From: Anthoceros angustus | Lineage: Eukaryota > Streptophyta > Anthocerotopsida > Anthocerotales > Anthocerotaceae | NCBI GenBank assembly: GCA_010909165.1 | Contig: MU008150.1 | Span: forward strand, 62,001 to 126,000 | Reading direction: 5' to 3' | Length of the DNA stretch: 64,000 nt | In this document: positions 44,512 through 57,030 of the stretch, piece by piece | Position numbering within the stretch: position 1 is the stretch's first letter | Layout of the letters: every line of letters begins with the position of its first letter | Position numbers and translations under genes: made by a program | Notes under the pieces: model-generated | Seen by the model: the letters and a program-made list of their open reading frames with translations, nothing else | Told to the model about the DNA's origin: nothing | The model's database searches: none

Positions 44512-45137
44512 AAACAACAATTGCTACAGACCATTCTTCTACCACCCTGACTCGTCAAACATCTCTCTTGCAACATGTATACAAAACCTTGTAAGTTGAG
44601 CTTTGCAAGTGAGGGCTTTGTATGCCCTTCGAATGATTCGTCTACTAAATCGAAAGTAGAGGTCTGGAGAATGGTCATGTGCAAGGCCCCCGTCTACGTT
44701 TGTACCTTGTGATGTCCAGTTTGTGAATTCGGCGCCCAGTGGGTGATAGCTGGCCTTCACGTTTCGCGAAGTTCTTGAAAGTACTATACTTGAAGGTGGT
44801 GGTGTTAGTGAAGATCGATGAAACCAGTAGGATCCTCAGCCTTCGGACTCACGCTCAGTTGACTTGTATGAAAACCTCAAACCTTACACAAGTTGCGGGA
44901 TTACAGACGTACTGTCCCTTACCTCTGCAACTGCTGGAAACATGAAATCAACCTAGCGAGATTCGAAGTCTGGCACCCCGAAGACCAGCTGCTCACCACG
45001 GGTGGCGATTCACCAAGTGTTCATCACAAGATACAAACGCAGATGGAGTCAAGTTGCACTACCACCACATTGCAGACATCCACTTTTAGTAGTAGTGCTG
45101 CTTGCAGCTTCAGAATTAGCTTAGCCTCCTGCAAGCC
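44512..45137. other. Spacer between PPL1-like and PPR genes
   Basis: This holds the 3' region of the PsbP-like gene and the 5' region of the PPR gene. No further gene or clear regulatory motif was seen. Confidence 0.5.
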
Positions 45138-47585
45138 ATGGCTGCTTCGAGCAGCGCTGCAATTGATTCATGCATGTGGCAGCAGCATCCCTCCTCGTGG
45201 GGAGAGATTGTGCGGAACAAACAACGTGGAGGGTCAACAAATATTCATGCACGAGCTCCCGACCACCTGATTCCAAGGAATCAGGCGTTGGCAAACAACG
45301 AAGCCGCGAGGTGCAGCACCTTGGCAAGAACTTATGCCGTGGATATGCAGATGGGTGTACGTGCCCCCTCACTCGACTGGACTATGCCGAATTCGGACGC
45401 CCGTGACCTTGGCAGGCCTGTAGGATACGACAGGGGCATAAAGGCTGAAACTATAAGACAACGATGTCAGGATGGGCAGCTCACTGAGGCCGTTGAGGCT
45501 CTGGGCATTTTGGTGCACACAGAGTGTCATGTTTCGAAATCCCTCTTCTATCAGGTCCTAAAAGAGTGTCTGGCAAAGAAGGATCTTGCACTGGGTCGCC
45601 GGGTTCACGCTCTCAGTGTGAAAAAGGGGTATCAATCGGACACCTTCTTGTGCAACCACATCTTGCGAATGTATGGCTCTCATGCCCGGTTGCAAGAAGC
45701 TGTGGATGTGTTCAGTATGGTTCCGGAACCAGATGCCTTCATGTGGTCTTCTATAATTTCTGCGCATGTTAAACATGGACAAGATAAGGAGGCCATCCAA
45801 CTATATCACCAGATGCGCCGGTCAAGTGTGAAGCCAGATAGCCATGTGTTTGTAGCAACCCTGCAGGCTTGTGCAAGAGGGGGAGTATTGAAATCCGGAC
45901 AGAAAGTGCATGCTGATGTGTTGGCCAGTGGCGCTGACCAAGACATGTTTGTTTGTAGTTGCTTGGTGGACATGTATGCAAAGTGCGGCAGCTTGGAAGA
46001 GGCTCAAAGAGTGTTCGATGGGCTTTCTGAAAAAAATGTGGTGACATGGAGTGCTATGATAGCAGGATATTCCCAGCAGGGCATGGGCCAGGAAGCCCTC
46101 AAACTTTACAAGGCTATGCAAGAAGAAGGCATCGTCACACCCAATTCTGTGACGTTTGTGGGCCTCCTGCAGGCTTGTGCATGTGTGGGTGCTCCGGCCT
46201 TGGATCAGGGGAAAGACCTTCATGCACAGATTAGGCAACAAGGACTTCAGGCTGATGTAGTTGTGGGTGGGAGCTTGGTAAACATGTATTCAAAATGTGG
46301 CAGCCTAGAGGATGCTCGGGCTGTGTTTGACGGACTTGTCCAGAAAACTGTTGTCACGTGGAATGCCATGATAGCAGGATATTCCCAGCATGGCATGGGG
46401 CAGGAAGCCCTTATCCTCTACAGAGGTATGCAAGGAGAAGGCATGGCTGTACCCAATTCCGCCACATTTGTGTCCCTCCTGCAGGCATGTGCAAATGTGG
46501 GCAGCCAGGCTTTGGAGAGGGGGAAGGAGCTTCATGCACAGATTAGACAAAGAGGATTCCAGCTCGATGTAGTTTTAGGTGGGAGCCTAGTAAACATGTA
46601 TGCGAAGTGCGGCAGCCTAGAGGATGCTCGAGACATATTTCACAGACTTCACGAAAAGAATGTGGTTACCTGGAATGCAATGATAGCAGGATATTCTCAG
46701 CAGGGTATGGGGCAGGAAGCCCTTCATCTTTACCGGGCTATGGTAAAAGAAGACATGGCTGCACCCAATACTGTGACGTTTCTATGCCTCCTTCAGGCAT
46801 GTGCCAGTGTAGCAGCTTTGCATCTGGGAAGGCAGCTTCATGTACAGATAAAAGAACAAGGGCTTCAAGCCAATGTGCTTGTGGCCGGCAGTTTGATAAG
46901 CATGTATGGGAGCTGCTGCTGCATGGTTGACGCTAAGCAGGTGTTTGACGCATTGCCCAAAAGAGATGTTGTTATTTGGAATGCATTGATTGCAGGATAC
47001 ACCCGCCAAGGAGACAGTGATGAGGTGTTTGCCTTGGTCCGCAGAATGAAAGATGATGGCATACAGCCAGACAGCATCACATTCCTTAGTCTACTAACAG
47101 TGTGCAGTCACACGGGTCTAGTGGACAAGGGGCAAGAGTACTTCAAGGCCATGAGCAGGCAATACGCTATCTCTCCAACGGCAGCCCACTACACGTGCAT
47201 GGTAGATCTCCTGGGTCGTGCAGGCCAACTGGACGAGGCACTAGTCTTGGTAAGGACAATGCCTGTACCTCCCGATGCTGCAGTTTGGCGAACTCTATTG
47301 GGTGCTTGTCAAAAATGGGGCAACATGGAGGTGGGACGCCATGCGTTTGATGAAGCAGTGAAGCTAGACAAGAACCATGCTGCAGCGTACGTGTTGATGT
47401 CAAACATATACACCGATGCCCAGTTGATGGACGAGCAGGCACAGCAGATGCAGGCAAGGAGGACAGGTATCGGGGCACGGAAGCAGCCTGGACAGACCTG
47501 GTGGACGGATATGGAAGGACTGGTGCATAGTTTTTCAGTTGGGGATAATCAGCATTCCGATGGAGCAGGAATGCTGTACCTATAA
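45138..47585 (+). CDS. PLS-class pentatricopeptide repeat protein with E domain
   Basis: An intronless frame of 815 residues. A poorly conserved N-terminal region of about 100 residues (likely organelle targeting) precedes PPR motifs from about residue 105 to 700. These include three consecutive near-identical blocks of about 104 residues built on VVTWNAMIAGYSQ, GQEAL, LLQACA and SLVNMYAKCGSLEDA. The C-terminal part matches the E1/E2 and following region (AAVWRTLLGACQ, YVLMSNIY, LVHSFSVGDNQHSDG) and ends at MLYL before a DYW deaminase domain. Such proteins bind organellar transcripts and specify C-to-U editing sites, borrowing a DYW domain in trans when they lack one. The target RNA cannot be told from the sequence. 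An inverted fragment of a relative lies at 42,560-42,870. Confidence 0.92.
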   Translation: MAASSSAAIDSCMWQQHPSSWGEIVRNKQRGGSTNIHARAPDHLIPRNQALANNEAARCSTLARTYAVDMQMGVRAPSLDWTMPNSDARDLGRPVGYDRGIKAETIRQRCQDGQLTEAVEALGILVHTECHVSKSLFYQVLKECLAKKDLALGRRVHALSVKKGYQSDTFLCNHILRMYGSHARLQEAVDVFSMVPEPDAFMWSSIISAHVKHGQDKEAIQLYHQMRRSSVKPDSHVFVATLQACARGGVLKSGQKVHADVLASGADQDMFVCSCLVDMYAKCGSLEEAQRVFDGLSEKNVVTWSAMIAGYSQQGMGQEALKLYKAMQEEGIVTPNSVTFVGLLQACACVGAPALDQGKDLHAQIRQQGLQADVVVGGSLVNMYSKCGSLEDARAVFDGLVQKTVVTWNAMIAGYSQHGMGQEALILYRGMQGEGMAVPNSATFVSLLQACANVGSQALERGKELHAQIRQRGFQLDVVLGGSLVNMYAKCGSLEDARDIFHRLHEKNVVTWNAMIAGYSQQGMGQEALHLYRAMVKEDMAAPNTVTFLCLLQACASVAALHLGRQLHVQIKEQGLQANVLVAGSLISMYGSCCCMVDAKQVFDALPKRDVVIWNALIAGYTRQGDSDEVFALVRRMKDDGIQPDSITFLSLLTVCSHTGLVDKGQEYFKAMSRQYAISPTAAHYTCMVDLLGRAGQLDEALVLVRTMPVPPDAAVWRTLLGACQKWGNMEVGRHAFDEAVKLDKNHAAAYVLMSNIYTDAQLMDEQAQQMQARRTGIGARKQPGQTWWTDMEGLVHSFSVGDNQHSDGAGMLYL

Positions 47586-48338
47586 TGTCCATGGGGAACT
47601 TGTACTGAATCGAAAAATGGATTTCGCTTTAGATCAGCATGCAATGAATTGCCCAGTCTCGCTGCTGAGCTCCAGCAGCTGCAACCAGGCGGTGTCATAT
47701 CTGGGGTTTGATTATGGGTTCAGCCCGCAAACAGGTGGGGCTTACACCTCAAATTTAATCAGTTTCGCACCCATAACACTATATGTCAGCCCGATATGTT
47801 CCTTTGCTGGGAAACCGCTATGGGATCTACGCTCAACCAGCGGATCTGGAGAGGGGGCTTTCAGGGTAGGCAGACCCCTGACTTCCCAACGGCTCCACCA
47901 CGTATTCCAAGGAGATGTTCCGCGGGATCGCCTCAAGATCCAAGCATATGCCCACACGGTTTCATCTGATAGGCCACGCAAGCCTCAGCAGCTTACGTCC
48001 GATTGCTAGGCATCTTCGAGCCTGTCATGATCTTTATCTGCTTAAGGATGTCAGTCAGTAAAACACGGAGACTGTGTCTTGCGGGCAGCTCCCGGTCCTA
48101 GAGGAGAGGTTTGCAGATTCTTTCCCTCGGTGCTTTCATAACTTTTACGTTGGCCGCATATTCGGTAGCACAGGCGTTGGCGCTCTGCACCTTGAGTAGG
48201 CAGAGGTTGTGTTGGGCTTTGTGACGGTGGAGAACCGAGATTGAGATGACTGGACTCTCTCCATTAGAGTTAGGGTTGAGGGAATACCCTTCCACTTCTA
48301 CCCGTTGCCGATGACCACGCTACGCCCAATTCGGAATC
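47586..48338. other. Spacer between convergent PPR and CDC6 genes
   Basis: No clear gene is present. Just after the PPR stop, another frame reads NELPSLAAELQQL, faintly like the start of a DYW domain, so a lost DYW tail is possible but unproven. Confidence 0.4.
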
Positions 48339-51208
48339 TCACACCAGTATATTCCGGAAGAAGCGCACCCCCTGACAGCCACGACAGTCTATTCATTTCA
48401 GTTGTGTCTTCTGAGGAAGCAATCAAACTCAGAATACGACCAAACACAGCACATCACCTGCAAGGCAAACACCACATCACTTTCATCGACCTGTAAAGAA
48501 ACTCGTCGAAGCCTGTCTTCCCGAGATGCACCCAGCTTCACCAATGCCTGCGGCAACCCAACACAGGACAGTCACGTCGAAATCGTTTCTTGAAGTTGAT
48601 GGCCAGCGAGGGGACACTCGCGATAGTGTGGTTCAGACCAAACAGGCCTGGTGAATGTACCTGGTCAGCCAGCACTCGGCACAGGCTTGAGAACTCCATA
48701 GCAGAAAGGGCAGGTATAGCAGTGCTCTTGCAGAACTCTACATACGATGCGTGCAACTGTTGACCCAACAAAACGGAAACATTACTTAGAACTCCCGCGT
48801 CCCAAGAAAGCACTAGTTGAAAGGCGCAATGCACTGAAACTGGTTACAAGACCGACCATAAGGTCTACCTGTCCGAGAGTGCAGTCTTTTTTGGCGCGCC
48901 GAAATAGACGGACAGCCGCGCACAGAACCATCTGGAATAAGGCAGGAAAAATCGTGAGCCAAAACTCAGTATCAGCACAAAGATGATCGTTAGAGTCAAC
49001 AAACACTACCTGTTGGTGCTGAGGTAAAGCCTGTATGGTTGTAACCACCGGGGACCTAAACGTTCTCGCCAAAGCCTTTGCCATGTCACTGATCATAACC
49101 TGCACCACACACAGCATCAAAAAATCAGGTCCGCCAGGTCAAATACCTTCGACCCAACCAACGTCTTGACGCAGATACCCTGATGTTCTCTTCCCTTGGC
49201 ATTTCCTATGAACGCATGAGAATACCCGCTATAGGGCAAGTAAAGCAAAGACAGACAAGGGTGCAACTCATTAAGCCCACCCTATGCTGAAAAATCCATC
49301 CTCCTACGGAATACAACAATTCTGATTCTTGCACCAACAGATTGTATTACAAGGCACCTTGTAGCCAGTATGCCCCGACGATGCTCCATGCGCAGGGTTT
49401 CCGGCTTGATTATGAACTGCATCACTTGTTGAGCACCCAGGTTCCGTGCATGTCCCCCTTTCTTCCGCTTCTTGTTCCACAGACTCGATTGCAAGTCTGC
49501 ATGAGTCTAGTTTGGTCAGTTACGTTTTCATAAAAACTGAGAAGCAAATAATCCATCAAACCTACAACAAAAAAACTAAGGTACAGATGTATCTAAAAGA
49601 GTACTGCTGAAGCAAGAAACTAGCACCTGCAAACATGCAGTGCTTGTCTCATATCCCCTGACGCTGCCGCAACTTTCTGCAAGTATCTACGTTATTAAGT
49701 GATGTCTCGTCACATTGCCAGTTGAAAGCACCAAGTCAAAGTGAATTCAACAAACCCAGAACATACCCTAGCACAAAGCTCCAAGGCCGGTGGGTCGAAA
49801 TACGTTACAGAGAGATCCTACATCCAGCAATTACCCACACCAACCTTTGAGCTGCAAATAGAAAAGGCAACAATGCATGCAAGAAATATGCCAGCCAATA
49901 CAACCCAGAACAAGTTACTAATTCTTTAAAAACCGTCCTTTCAGAAAATCATTTGCCCGAAGAACTCACCTCAAGCCTTTGCTTCAACACAGCCAATATC
50001 TGGTCGTTGGTGTAAGCCGAGAAAGTGATCACAACTGGATTGCCTACAAATAGAAAACCCGATTTTCGAATGCAGCACGAATGATATCTACAACATTCAA
50101 GCCACCAGACATAACAGTCTATAACAGGCACTTCACTCACAGTAAAGGGCATGAAGATTGGGGAGAAACCGTTCAGTCAGGTCAATTGCATTCGCAATAC
50201 CTGACAAGACAAGAAATGCAATAGTGTGAGCCACGCATTCCCTCTGAACAGAAGTTTTAACAGAATCTAGTCAGTCCAACACTAGAGCTGAAGATTTCTC
50301 TTATCAAAAGTAATAGATAATGCATTAGACAACACACTAGCTTACCAATCAAAATGCAGCGAGAATTGACAAGAGTTGACAAACGGAAAAGATCATAAAG
50401 TACCGATTGATCTTTTGTGATAAGGTAGTCAATTTCATCCAAAATTAAAAGCCTGTCAGGCGAACAGAGCGCATGTCAGTTCATGTCTGAAGCATCAGAT
50501 TGCTCTGATAATTGATTCATTGCAAACTTCACTTACAGCATTCTTCTCTGGCGGTTGTGTCCAGCTGTTTGAAACGTAGACAACCTCCGTATCTCTTGCA
50601 GACACAAAGCTGCACAACGCTGTAATTTTGCATTCTTCATCTGTTTCAGTACCTGAGAACCACAAGGTAAGAAACCAACCACAACACCAGGAGGCGAAAG
50701 CCAGATTTCGACAGGCAGTCTGCTTGGCAGGCAATATCAGAGACGCTTGCTGTACCTGTTCATAAATAAGCTCAGGCTTTGATATAGAGGAGCAGTTCAG
50801 AGCCACAATTTCTGGGGCTCCAGTCCCAGCCTGAGGGGCATTAGTTTCAACCGACAAAAGTCATTACCAGCATCAATGGCCACCCGTGCACCATCAGTGA
50901 GATAAGAAGACCAAGAAGACCAGCAAAGTTCACCCTACCTCTTCAGTCCACTGGCTGCATTCTGCCATCAACTTGTCCATGGTAAGGGATTTCCCGGTTC
51001 CTGGGCAGCCACTCACATATAGGCTCCCAGAGATTTGTTGCAGGATGCACTCTTTGCAAAACGTAGTCAGCTTTTCTTGCTCCAGCTCCCGACACAGCAT
51101 TGTGCGTGGAACAGCTGATAGGTGCAATGCTGCCTTGACAGCCTTGCTACTAGAAGTATCACCACATCCCATCCCTGCCGAGCTGCGAGATCCTTCCCAT
51201 CCCTTCAT
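48339..51208 (-). CDS. CDC6: CDC6 DNA replication licensing factor (N-terminus possibly incomplete)
   Basis: Fourteen exons join in phase to 437 codons: 51,208-50,939; 50,830-50,756; 50,652-50,537; 50,452-50,346; 50,200-50,141; 50,043-49,970; 49,817-49,767; 49,676-49,627; 49,496-49,358; 49,099-49,010; 48,931-48,869; 48,756-48,661; 48,547-48,458; 48,371-48,339. CDC6 is an AAA+ ATPase that loads MCM helicase on origins with ORC. Visible are Walker A GCPGTGKS, Walker B LLILDEIDYL, sensor 1 GIANAIDL, sensor 2 SGDMRQAL and a winged-helix end with DESDVVFALQ and GVRFFRNILV. The chosen ATG leaves only about 25 residues before the conserved start; plant CDC6 usually has about 100 more, so a 5' exon may be missing. 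The upstream MBD gene lies on the same strand. Confidence 0.88.
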
Positions 51209-51783
51209 GAAGGCGGGAGTAATACATCAGGCTACGAAAGCCATATTAGCTTCTCAAGACTGAAAGAACTAAGAACTTCAAAATCCACAGTCCTAGCATG
51301 ACTGTACAAGACAGAGAGGGAGCTGCAAGAACATCACCACACAGAAACACAGATTAGATAAACTGCGCAATATCAAACTGGAGGGTGTTCTGAAAAGCAA
51401 ATCCATCTACAACTCACTGGGGTGTGATGCACACAACAGACTTTGCCCGAAGACTAGAGACTGTAAGGTGTGCGAGAAATTGAAGACTGCACCAGAACCA
51501 CATTGCACTAAACCATTTATAAATATATTGTCACAAAGTGCACTTCCAAGAGCTTGATAGAGCCCTCGATTGTAAGCACAACATACAGAGCAAGTGTCAC
51601 AGACAATGATTCTGTCCAGTAAGGACCCCTGCAGGCATCTCTGACTAACTGTTACACTAATATGCTTCACAGACATTCAGAATCCTCAGTGCATATTCAG
51701 AAACTCACGGAGCACTAAGCTTTTGTACAGGCCCGACCAAGATGCCTTCTTTGCAGAAGGCACTTGCAGGCTCACACTGTTAT
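51209..51783. other. Spacer between MBD and CDC6 genes
   Basis: No convincing coding frame was found. It may hold an unrecognised first CDC6 exon and the CDC6 promoter. Confidence 0.45.
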
Positions 51784-52932
51784 TTAAGTGTTTATACCTA
51801 CAGGTTCTGCTGATTGGGGGACTTCTCCTTCATGGCTCTTCTTCACCCCAAATTGTGGCACCTCATCTGCTTTAGGACCAGCTTTAATCTCGGAGCTTTT
51901 TACATCTACATCCACTCCATTAGCTTCGGCTTTAGGCAAGCGTTCAATCTGTTCACCGTTATTCGTTACATGTGAGTTCAAGTCAGTTCTAGGTTTGCCT
52001 TTACCCACATCATCAGTCTCTATGTCTGTCGGGTTATCCGCTCTGCTCACATCCAGTTCAACATTTCCCCCAAAAGCAGGTTGTTCTACAGGTTCTTTAT
52101 CAATCACCATATCTTTAGCCAATTCCCCAAACTCATTCGCCAGCTTTGATGCCTCCTCCTTAGACTCCGCACTTTCCACGACCTTCCCCTCTTCCTGCTT
52201 CTCACTCGACTCCTTGTGACCCGTCCCGTTAACTTCCTCATGAAGTTGCGGGGTCTGCGCTTCCTGCACCGTCGCACCGTCCTTCACACTGTCCGCTGCG
52301 GCCTCATCCTTGTCAGCCTCCTCCCCGCCGGCCTCCTCAGTCTTATCATGCATCACCACATCATTTTCTTTGGCCTCGCCAGACTGGCGCTTGGCCCGCT
52401 TCCCCACTGGCTCAGCCTCAGTGCTGTCTCCTGACAGCCTCGTCTGCGTCTTAATCAACCTTGCAGACCTCCTCGGCGTCTCCCCTGCAATGTTACATAC
52501 GTCAGCGAACAGATGAGCAAGAAAAGAAGAAACAGTGCGCGCTAGCGACGTCCCCCTACCCGTAGTCCAGTCAAAGTCGGAGCTTGCCGGGCCTCCAGGA
52601 TGCGCCTTCAGGTACTTCTCCAGCTGCCTTTTCGACTTTATCTCCTCCCCGTCGGGGGCCACATACACCACATCCTTCCTCTTGGGCGTTTTCTTCGCCG
52701 GGACCAGCTGAAATGCAGGAACAAGAGAGCCCCCGGGTTGAGCCAGCAAAGAATTAGGGGAGAAGCGCGGGCGCGCAAGAAAGAAGAGAAAGACAGCACC
52801 AACTCTCAGTCTCCCTACCTTCTTCGTCCAGCCTTCAGGGGCCGAGAGCTCCTCTCCTCCCACCGGCTTCTCCCCGGTGGGTGTGGAGTGCAGCTCTACG
52901 GCGGGGGCCACCCCCGCACCGGGACTCGACAT
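51784..52932 (-). CDS. Methyl-CpG-binding domain protein, MBD10/11-like
   Basis: Three exons (52,932-52,819; 52,707-52,560; 52,484 to about 51,784) are in the same frame. The MBD begins EGWTKK and continues [40 protein letters not shown], then [10 protein letters not shown], the order seen in plant class MBD10/11. A long low-complexity acidic tail follows, rich in Glu, Asp, Ala and Lys, with a basic patch GKRAKRQ that could be a nuclear signal. Class members act in chromatin; MBD10 in Arabidopsis is linked to rRNA gene silencing, and direct binding to methylated DNA is not shown for all. A GTATAA donor just before the last codons could splice to a further exon, so the C-terminus is uncertain. 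Confidence 0.85.
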   Translation of the reverse strand: MSSPGAGVAPAVELHSTPTGEKPVGGEELSAPEGWTKKVGRLRVGAVFLFFLARPRFSPNSLLAQPGGSLVPAFQLVPAKKTPKRKDVVYVAPDGEEIKSKRQLEKYLKAHPGGPASSDFDWTTGRGTSLARTVSSFLAHLFADVCNIAGETPRRSARLIKTQTRLSGDSTEAEPVGKRAKRQSGEAKENDVVMHDKTEEAGGEEADKDEAAADSVKDGATVQEAQTPQLHEEVNGTGHKESSEKQEEGKVVESAESKEEASKLANEFGELAKDMVIDKEPVEQPAFGGNVELDVSRADNPTDIETDDVGKGKPRTDLNSHVTNNGEQIERLPKAEANGVDVDVKSSEIKAGPKADEVPQFGVKKSHEGEVPQSAEPVGINT

Positions 52933-54780
52933 GTGGCCCAGTTTGTGTGCTCCGGCTGCAACTTGCAGGAGACGGGAGCTGCAATCCTAGCACAAGGCCG
53001 AGCAAAGAGTGTCCAGGAGCAGCGCAGGCAGGCCGACAAGACAACGGAATTGTCCTTCTTGGTGATACAATTCAAGAAAGAAAAGCGGAGGCAGAAGCGG
53101 GCCTGGCGCAGAGGCGGGAAAAAGCGCCCACAAAGAAACAACCCACAAACCGGTTCCACCGACCGGTCGCTCACCCACGTAAAATTCCTCAACACCCCCA
53201 ACTCACTTCCCGCATTTTGAAACTGATACCTATGTACACAGGTACATGCATACCCACAGCAAATGGGTGGGTTTTCTTATGCGCAATGTAACCCACGACA
53301 TACATCGCCATGGCACCACCACCATCGCCATGTAGGTGCCTACTCCACATAGCGCAAACTCATTTCTCCATCGTAGAACCGTAGAACGCATGTTTTTATG
53401 ATTAAATCAAAATATTTAATTTATAAGTTCTATAGATATATAATATTTTATATAATTAAAGGGAGGTATTAATCTGAATTTTATATATAATAATAATCCA
53501 TATGAAATAAAAATAAAACTATGTCTCACTTATAGATAATCTAAAATGACTCAAGGAAGGTCATGTAGGATGTGGGTTTGTGTCGCGTAGTCTCGCTCCA
53601 CAGCTGCCGTAATAGGCAATGTCAATGCCTTCAAGATCCTCTTGTTGCTGGCCGTTGTCTAGGGGTCGACATCCCCTTGCTTTAAGTACAAATCGGCATC
53701 TACCTCTAGCATGGCGTCACGACAACTACCTCTACGTTCAGCTTGCTCATGGGCTACCATTGGAAACAGATGAATTCGAACTAGACCCTTGATGTTGCCT
53801 AGGGACCTATACCCTTGTAAATACTAGATTGAAACAAACGGAATACCTGTCACATCTCACACATATATGCTCTCACACAAGCAATGCCACGATGTTGAAT
53901 AGGGCGAGGAGTGTGAGGCTGATGCCTTGTTGCTTAAGCCTTAGTGGACAAGGCATGGACACACTGGAGGATGATCTGATGTGCTCAATTGCAACACAAA
54001 CACACAGAAACACAAGACTTCACTAGTCAAATACTACACACAAAGACAAATAACGAGTACACTTCATAGACTTCAAAGTTTAAATCTTGCCTCATGAAAC
54101 AAGGAAGGGGGGTCATGGTGCCTCATAGTTTCACTAAATCGTAGACCCAGCAAACCACTAGATTTCTTCCTACCCACTAGATGCGGACAGAAGCAATAAG
54201 GATTTTGGAGGTATGTAGGGCAACAACAAATAAAGCTATCAATATTTTTACGGTAAATATGTTTGTGAAGTCACTAATTGGCTCCCTTGCCAATGTGGGG
54301 GTCACATTGATCCCTAAGTCGTTGTTTGTTCCAAAGGGACCGTACTTGTGCCTAGTATATGGATTCACCTCTGCAAAATATCAACAAACCACCCCAAGCA
54401 CATACAAACACACACACAACATCTACTCAGCTCCTAACCTAGTGGGGTGACTCCCTCTAACTGCTCTCTCTCTGTCTCCTCCCATCACACACCCCACGAC
54501 GTTGTTTCCTAGGATGTCGTTAGGGGCGTCCTTAGGGACGTCAACGACAAGGTGAGGGACGTCAACAAAGGTATTGCCGATGTTAGCATTCCACACCTGC
54601 AATTACGTCATGAGGTGACACAGACCAAAGGGGGTTAGCGATACCTTGCCACGTCGTATGACTCTCCGCACACACATTTCCTAACAACTTCCGCACACAC
54701 AATGCTCCTAACCTCTACTCAGCACTCACCATGCCTAGAGACAAATCTTCCCCCACATCCTACCAATGCTCCAGTATTTA
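52933..54780. other. Intergenic, AT-rich in part
   Basis: This holds the MBD promoter region, then an AT-rich stretch (53,395-53,530). Around 54,490-54,590 GACGT-containing short repeats (GGACGTCAACGACAAGG) occur. No gene was recognised. Confidence 0.55.
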
Positions 54781-55295
54781 GTAGTGGAGTTTCAGGAGCT
54801 CACCCTTTCGGGGAGTTTCTCACCTAGACCAGCTCACTCCTAAATCAATAAACATCTTATCATCTTCCATTTTACAGCTTACATTTCACAATCTACAATA
54901 TTCCTATGATAGCCAAGGTGCCACGCTGCCCAAATTTAGGCCATCCACACACCTACCATCGTCCCGGTACTTGCCACACCTGCCGTGCAATCTTTGTCCC
55001 CGAACCCGTACCTAGTGGTGGAGTTTGAGCTCACCCTTTCTGGGAGTTTCTCACCTAGACCACTCACTCCTAAATCAATAAACATCTTATCATCTTCCAT
55101 TTTACAGCTTACATTTCACAATCTACAATATTCCTATGATAGCCAAGGTGCCACGCTGCCCAAATTTAGGCCATCCACACACCTACCATCGTCCCGGTAC
55201 TTGCCACACCTGCCGTGCAATCTTTGTCCCCGAACCCGTACCTAGTGGTGGAGTTTCTGGAGCTCACCTTTTCGGGAAGTTTCTCACCTAGGCCT
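54781..55295. repeat. Tandem repeat of about 230 bp
   Basis: GTGGAGTTT...GAGCTCACC...GGGAGTTTCTCACCTAG recurs at about 54,787, 55,021 and 55,251. Two complete units contain AAATCAATAAACATCTTATC, and a third is partial. The unit could be a piece of an LTR retrotransposon because it holds a polyadenylation-like AATAAA. No primer-binding site was identified. Confidence 0.8.
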
Positions 55296-57030
55296 CTCCT
55301 CTCCCACGTACATCCTTGACCATCAGTCACCTAGCTCAAATGCTCATGCAAGTACTTCAAATGCTCAAGGCATGCACCACAAGCCTCCGCGTCATTGGAG
55401 CCCACGTCCTCTCCGAGGCCCGCTCTCCTTATAGCTCAGCTCGGGTCTCGGTCCCGCTACACTCTCTTGCATTATGCTCCCTACACTTCACACACAAAGC
55501 CAGGCCGAGTCTTGTCACCCAGGCTACGGTCACACCCCTAGTGACATCAAGCTGCCCAAGTAGTGACCAAGGACAAGGAGCAAATCCTAAGGCTTCCCCG
55601 GGCCCCCCCACCCTGCCCCGCTCACCCCAAGCCCCAGCTCACCCTAAGCCTCACACCCTCCCCCACTTTCACCGGCGGGGTAGGCAATCAACACTCATCC
55701 TACCCTATCCTATAGAGAAAATGCAGCTAGAGGGTTAATTAAGGCCAAATCCTCACTCGGCGCCTGCTCCGCACTCTAAGAGGTTATAGTTATGGCGTCT
55801 TCCGCACACCCTAAGGCAAGCATGATTATGTCTTGCCTTTTTCCAGATTGAAAGGAAATGTCTCCACCACCAAGGAAAAGTCTCATCTAGCATTACAGGA
55901 AATTCGTTTTGCCTGTTGCTCAAGAATAAGTTCTGTACATTAAAGTAGTTTTTTAATACACAATCTGAATTGGAATATCACCCCCAGATTCAAACAACGA
56001 GTAGATTTTATTACAATATCAATTTAGGAGCGGGGCTTGCCTTGTAGGTGGGTGGGGAGCCATGCCATGATTGCTGATAGATAGGTGAGCTTAGTGGTAT
56101 GCACCAAATCCAGCAAAATTTGAGCAAATGCTCTTTAAATTTGCCACTTCGTAATCGTTCCGAGCAATCTGGGCTCATACCCTTTGCAAACAATTTAGGA
56201 TACGAGCCGCAAGAGTTTTCTTTACAACAGTGACCTTAATGCTAGCATGGATACTTATTTAAAGAGAACAAACATATATGCTTAGACTCAAGGACAATGT
56301 AAATGGGCAACCATGACGTGAATGGAGAGGCTAATACTAGTTTTAATGTAACCCAAACAAAGAAAAAATTTTGTCACGTCACCCGAAAAAAACTTCGCAT
56401 TTGATGGCGTTGTGCCCTTCAAGTCGGAAGTTTTGAGTCTTTTATTTTTAAACTACACATGGTTCTCTCTAACTTAAAGAATAGATCATTCCAATAGCGC
56501 TTGTTTTTATTAGTAGAACAGTGTTGGAAAAGAAATAATTGTGAGTTCAACCCGTTTTTATTGATGAAAGAGTCTTTGATACAACATTGTCATACACATT
56601 AGACATGCAGATAGAACTTTCCTCTGTATAGTTCATGAGATAGGTACAAGACTAAGACGGATGATCTTGCGAGCCACAACCATCTACTCCACACACATTT
56701 ACCAGATTTCTTGATGGCCCCTTCTAGATAGCCAGCTTTAATATTAAACATTCAGCATGAGAGTGTTCAAATTTTCTTGGAGCATAGTGTTTCAATTCAG
56801 GGTGTACTTGAGGGGGCTTTCTTCACTCATTTCTCTTTATTACAGATGACAATATATTATCTTTTAAACAGGTTTTTTTTATTATGAAATTGATCTTTGT
56901 GATATTAATCATGATAGGCCAACCTTTGGAACGTCGTCCACATGCCTAGATGAAGTAATTGCCTAGTTTTCCTTTCAAGGTGTGTGTGTGTCGATATTTC
57001 TGTCTAATATTATTTTTATTAATTCAATAA
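55296..57030. other. Intergenic, no gene seen
   Basis: A Pro-rich frame at 55,316-55,738 has no recognisable domain and looks non-coding. From 55,900 to 57,020 the DNA is AT-rich without visible genes. Confidence 0.55.

Noticed and set aside
47539-48009. 156-residue frame after the PPR gene
   Set aside because: It overlaps the PPR end in another frame and shows no domain; only a faint DYW-like stretch was noted in a different frame.
55316-55738. 140-residue Pro/Ser-rich frame
   Set aside because: No recognised domain, no splice context and biased composition.
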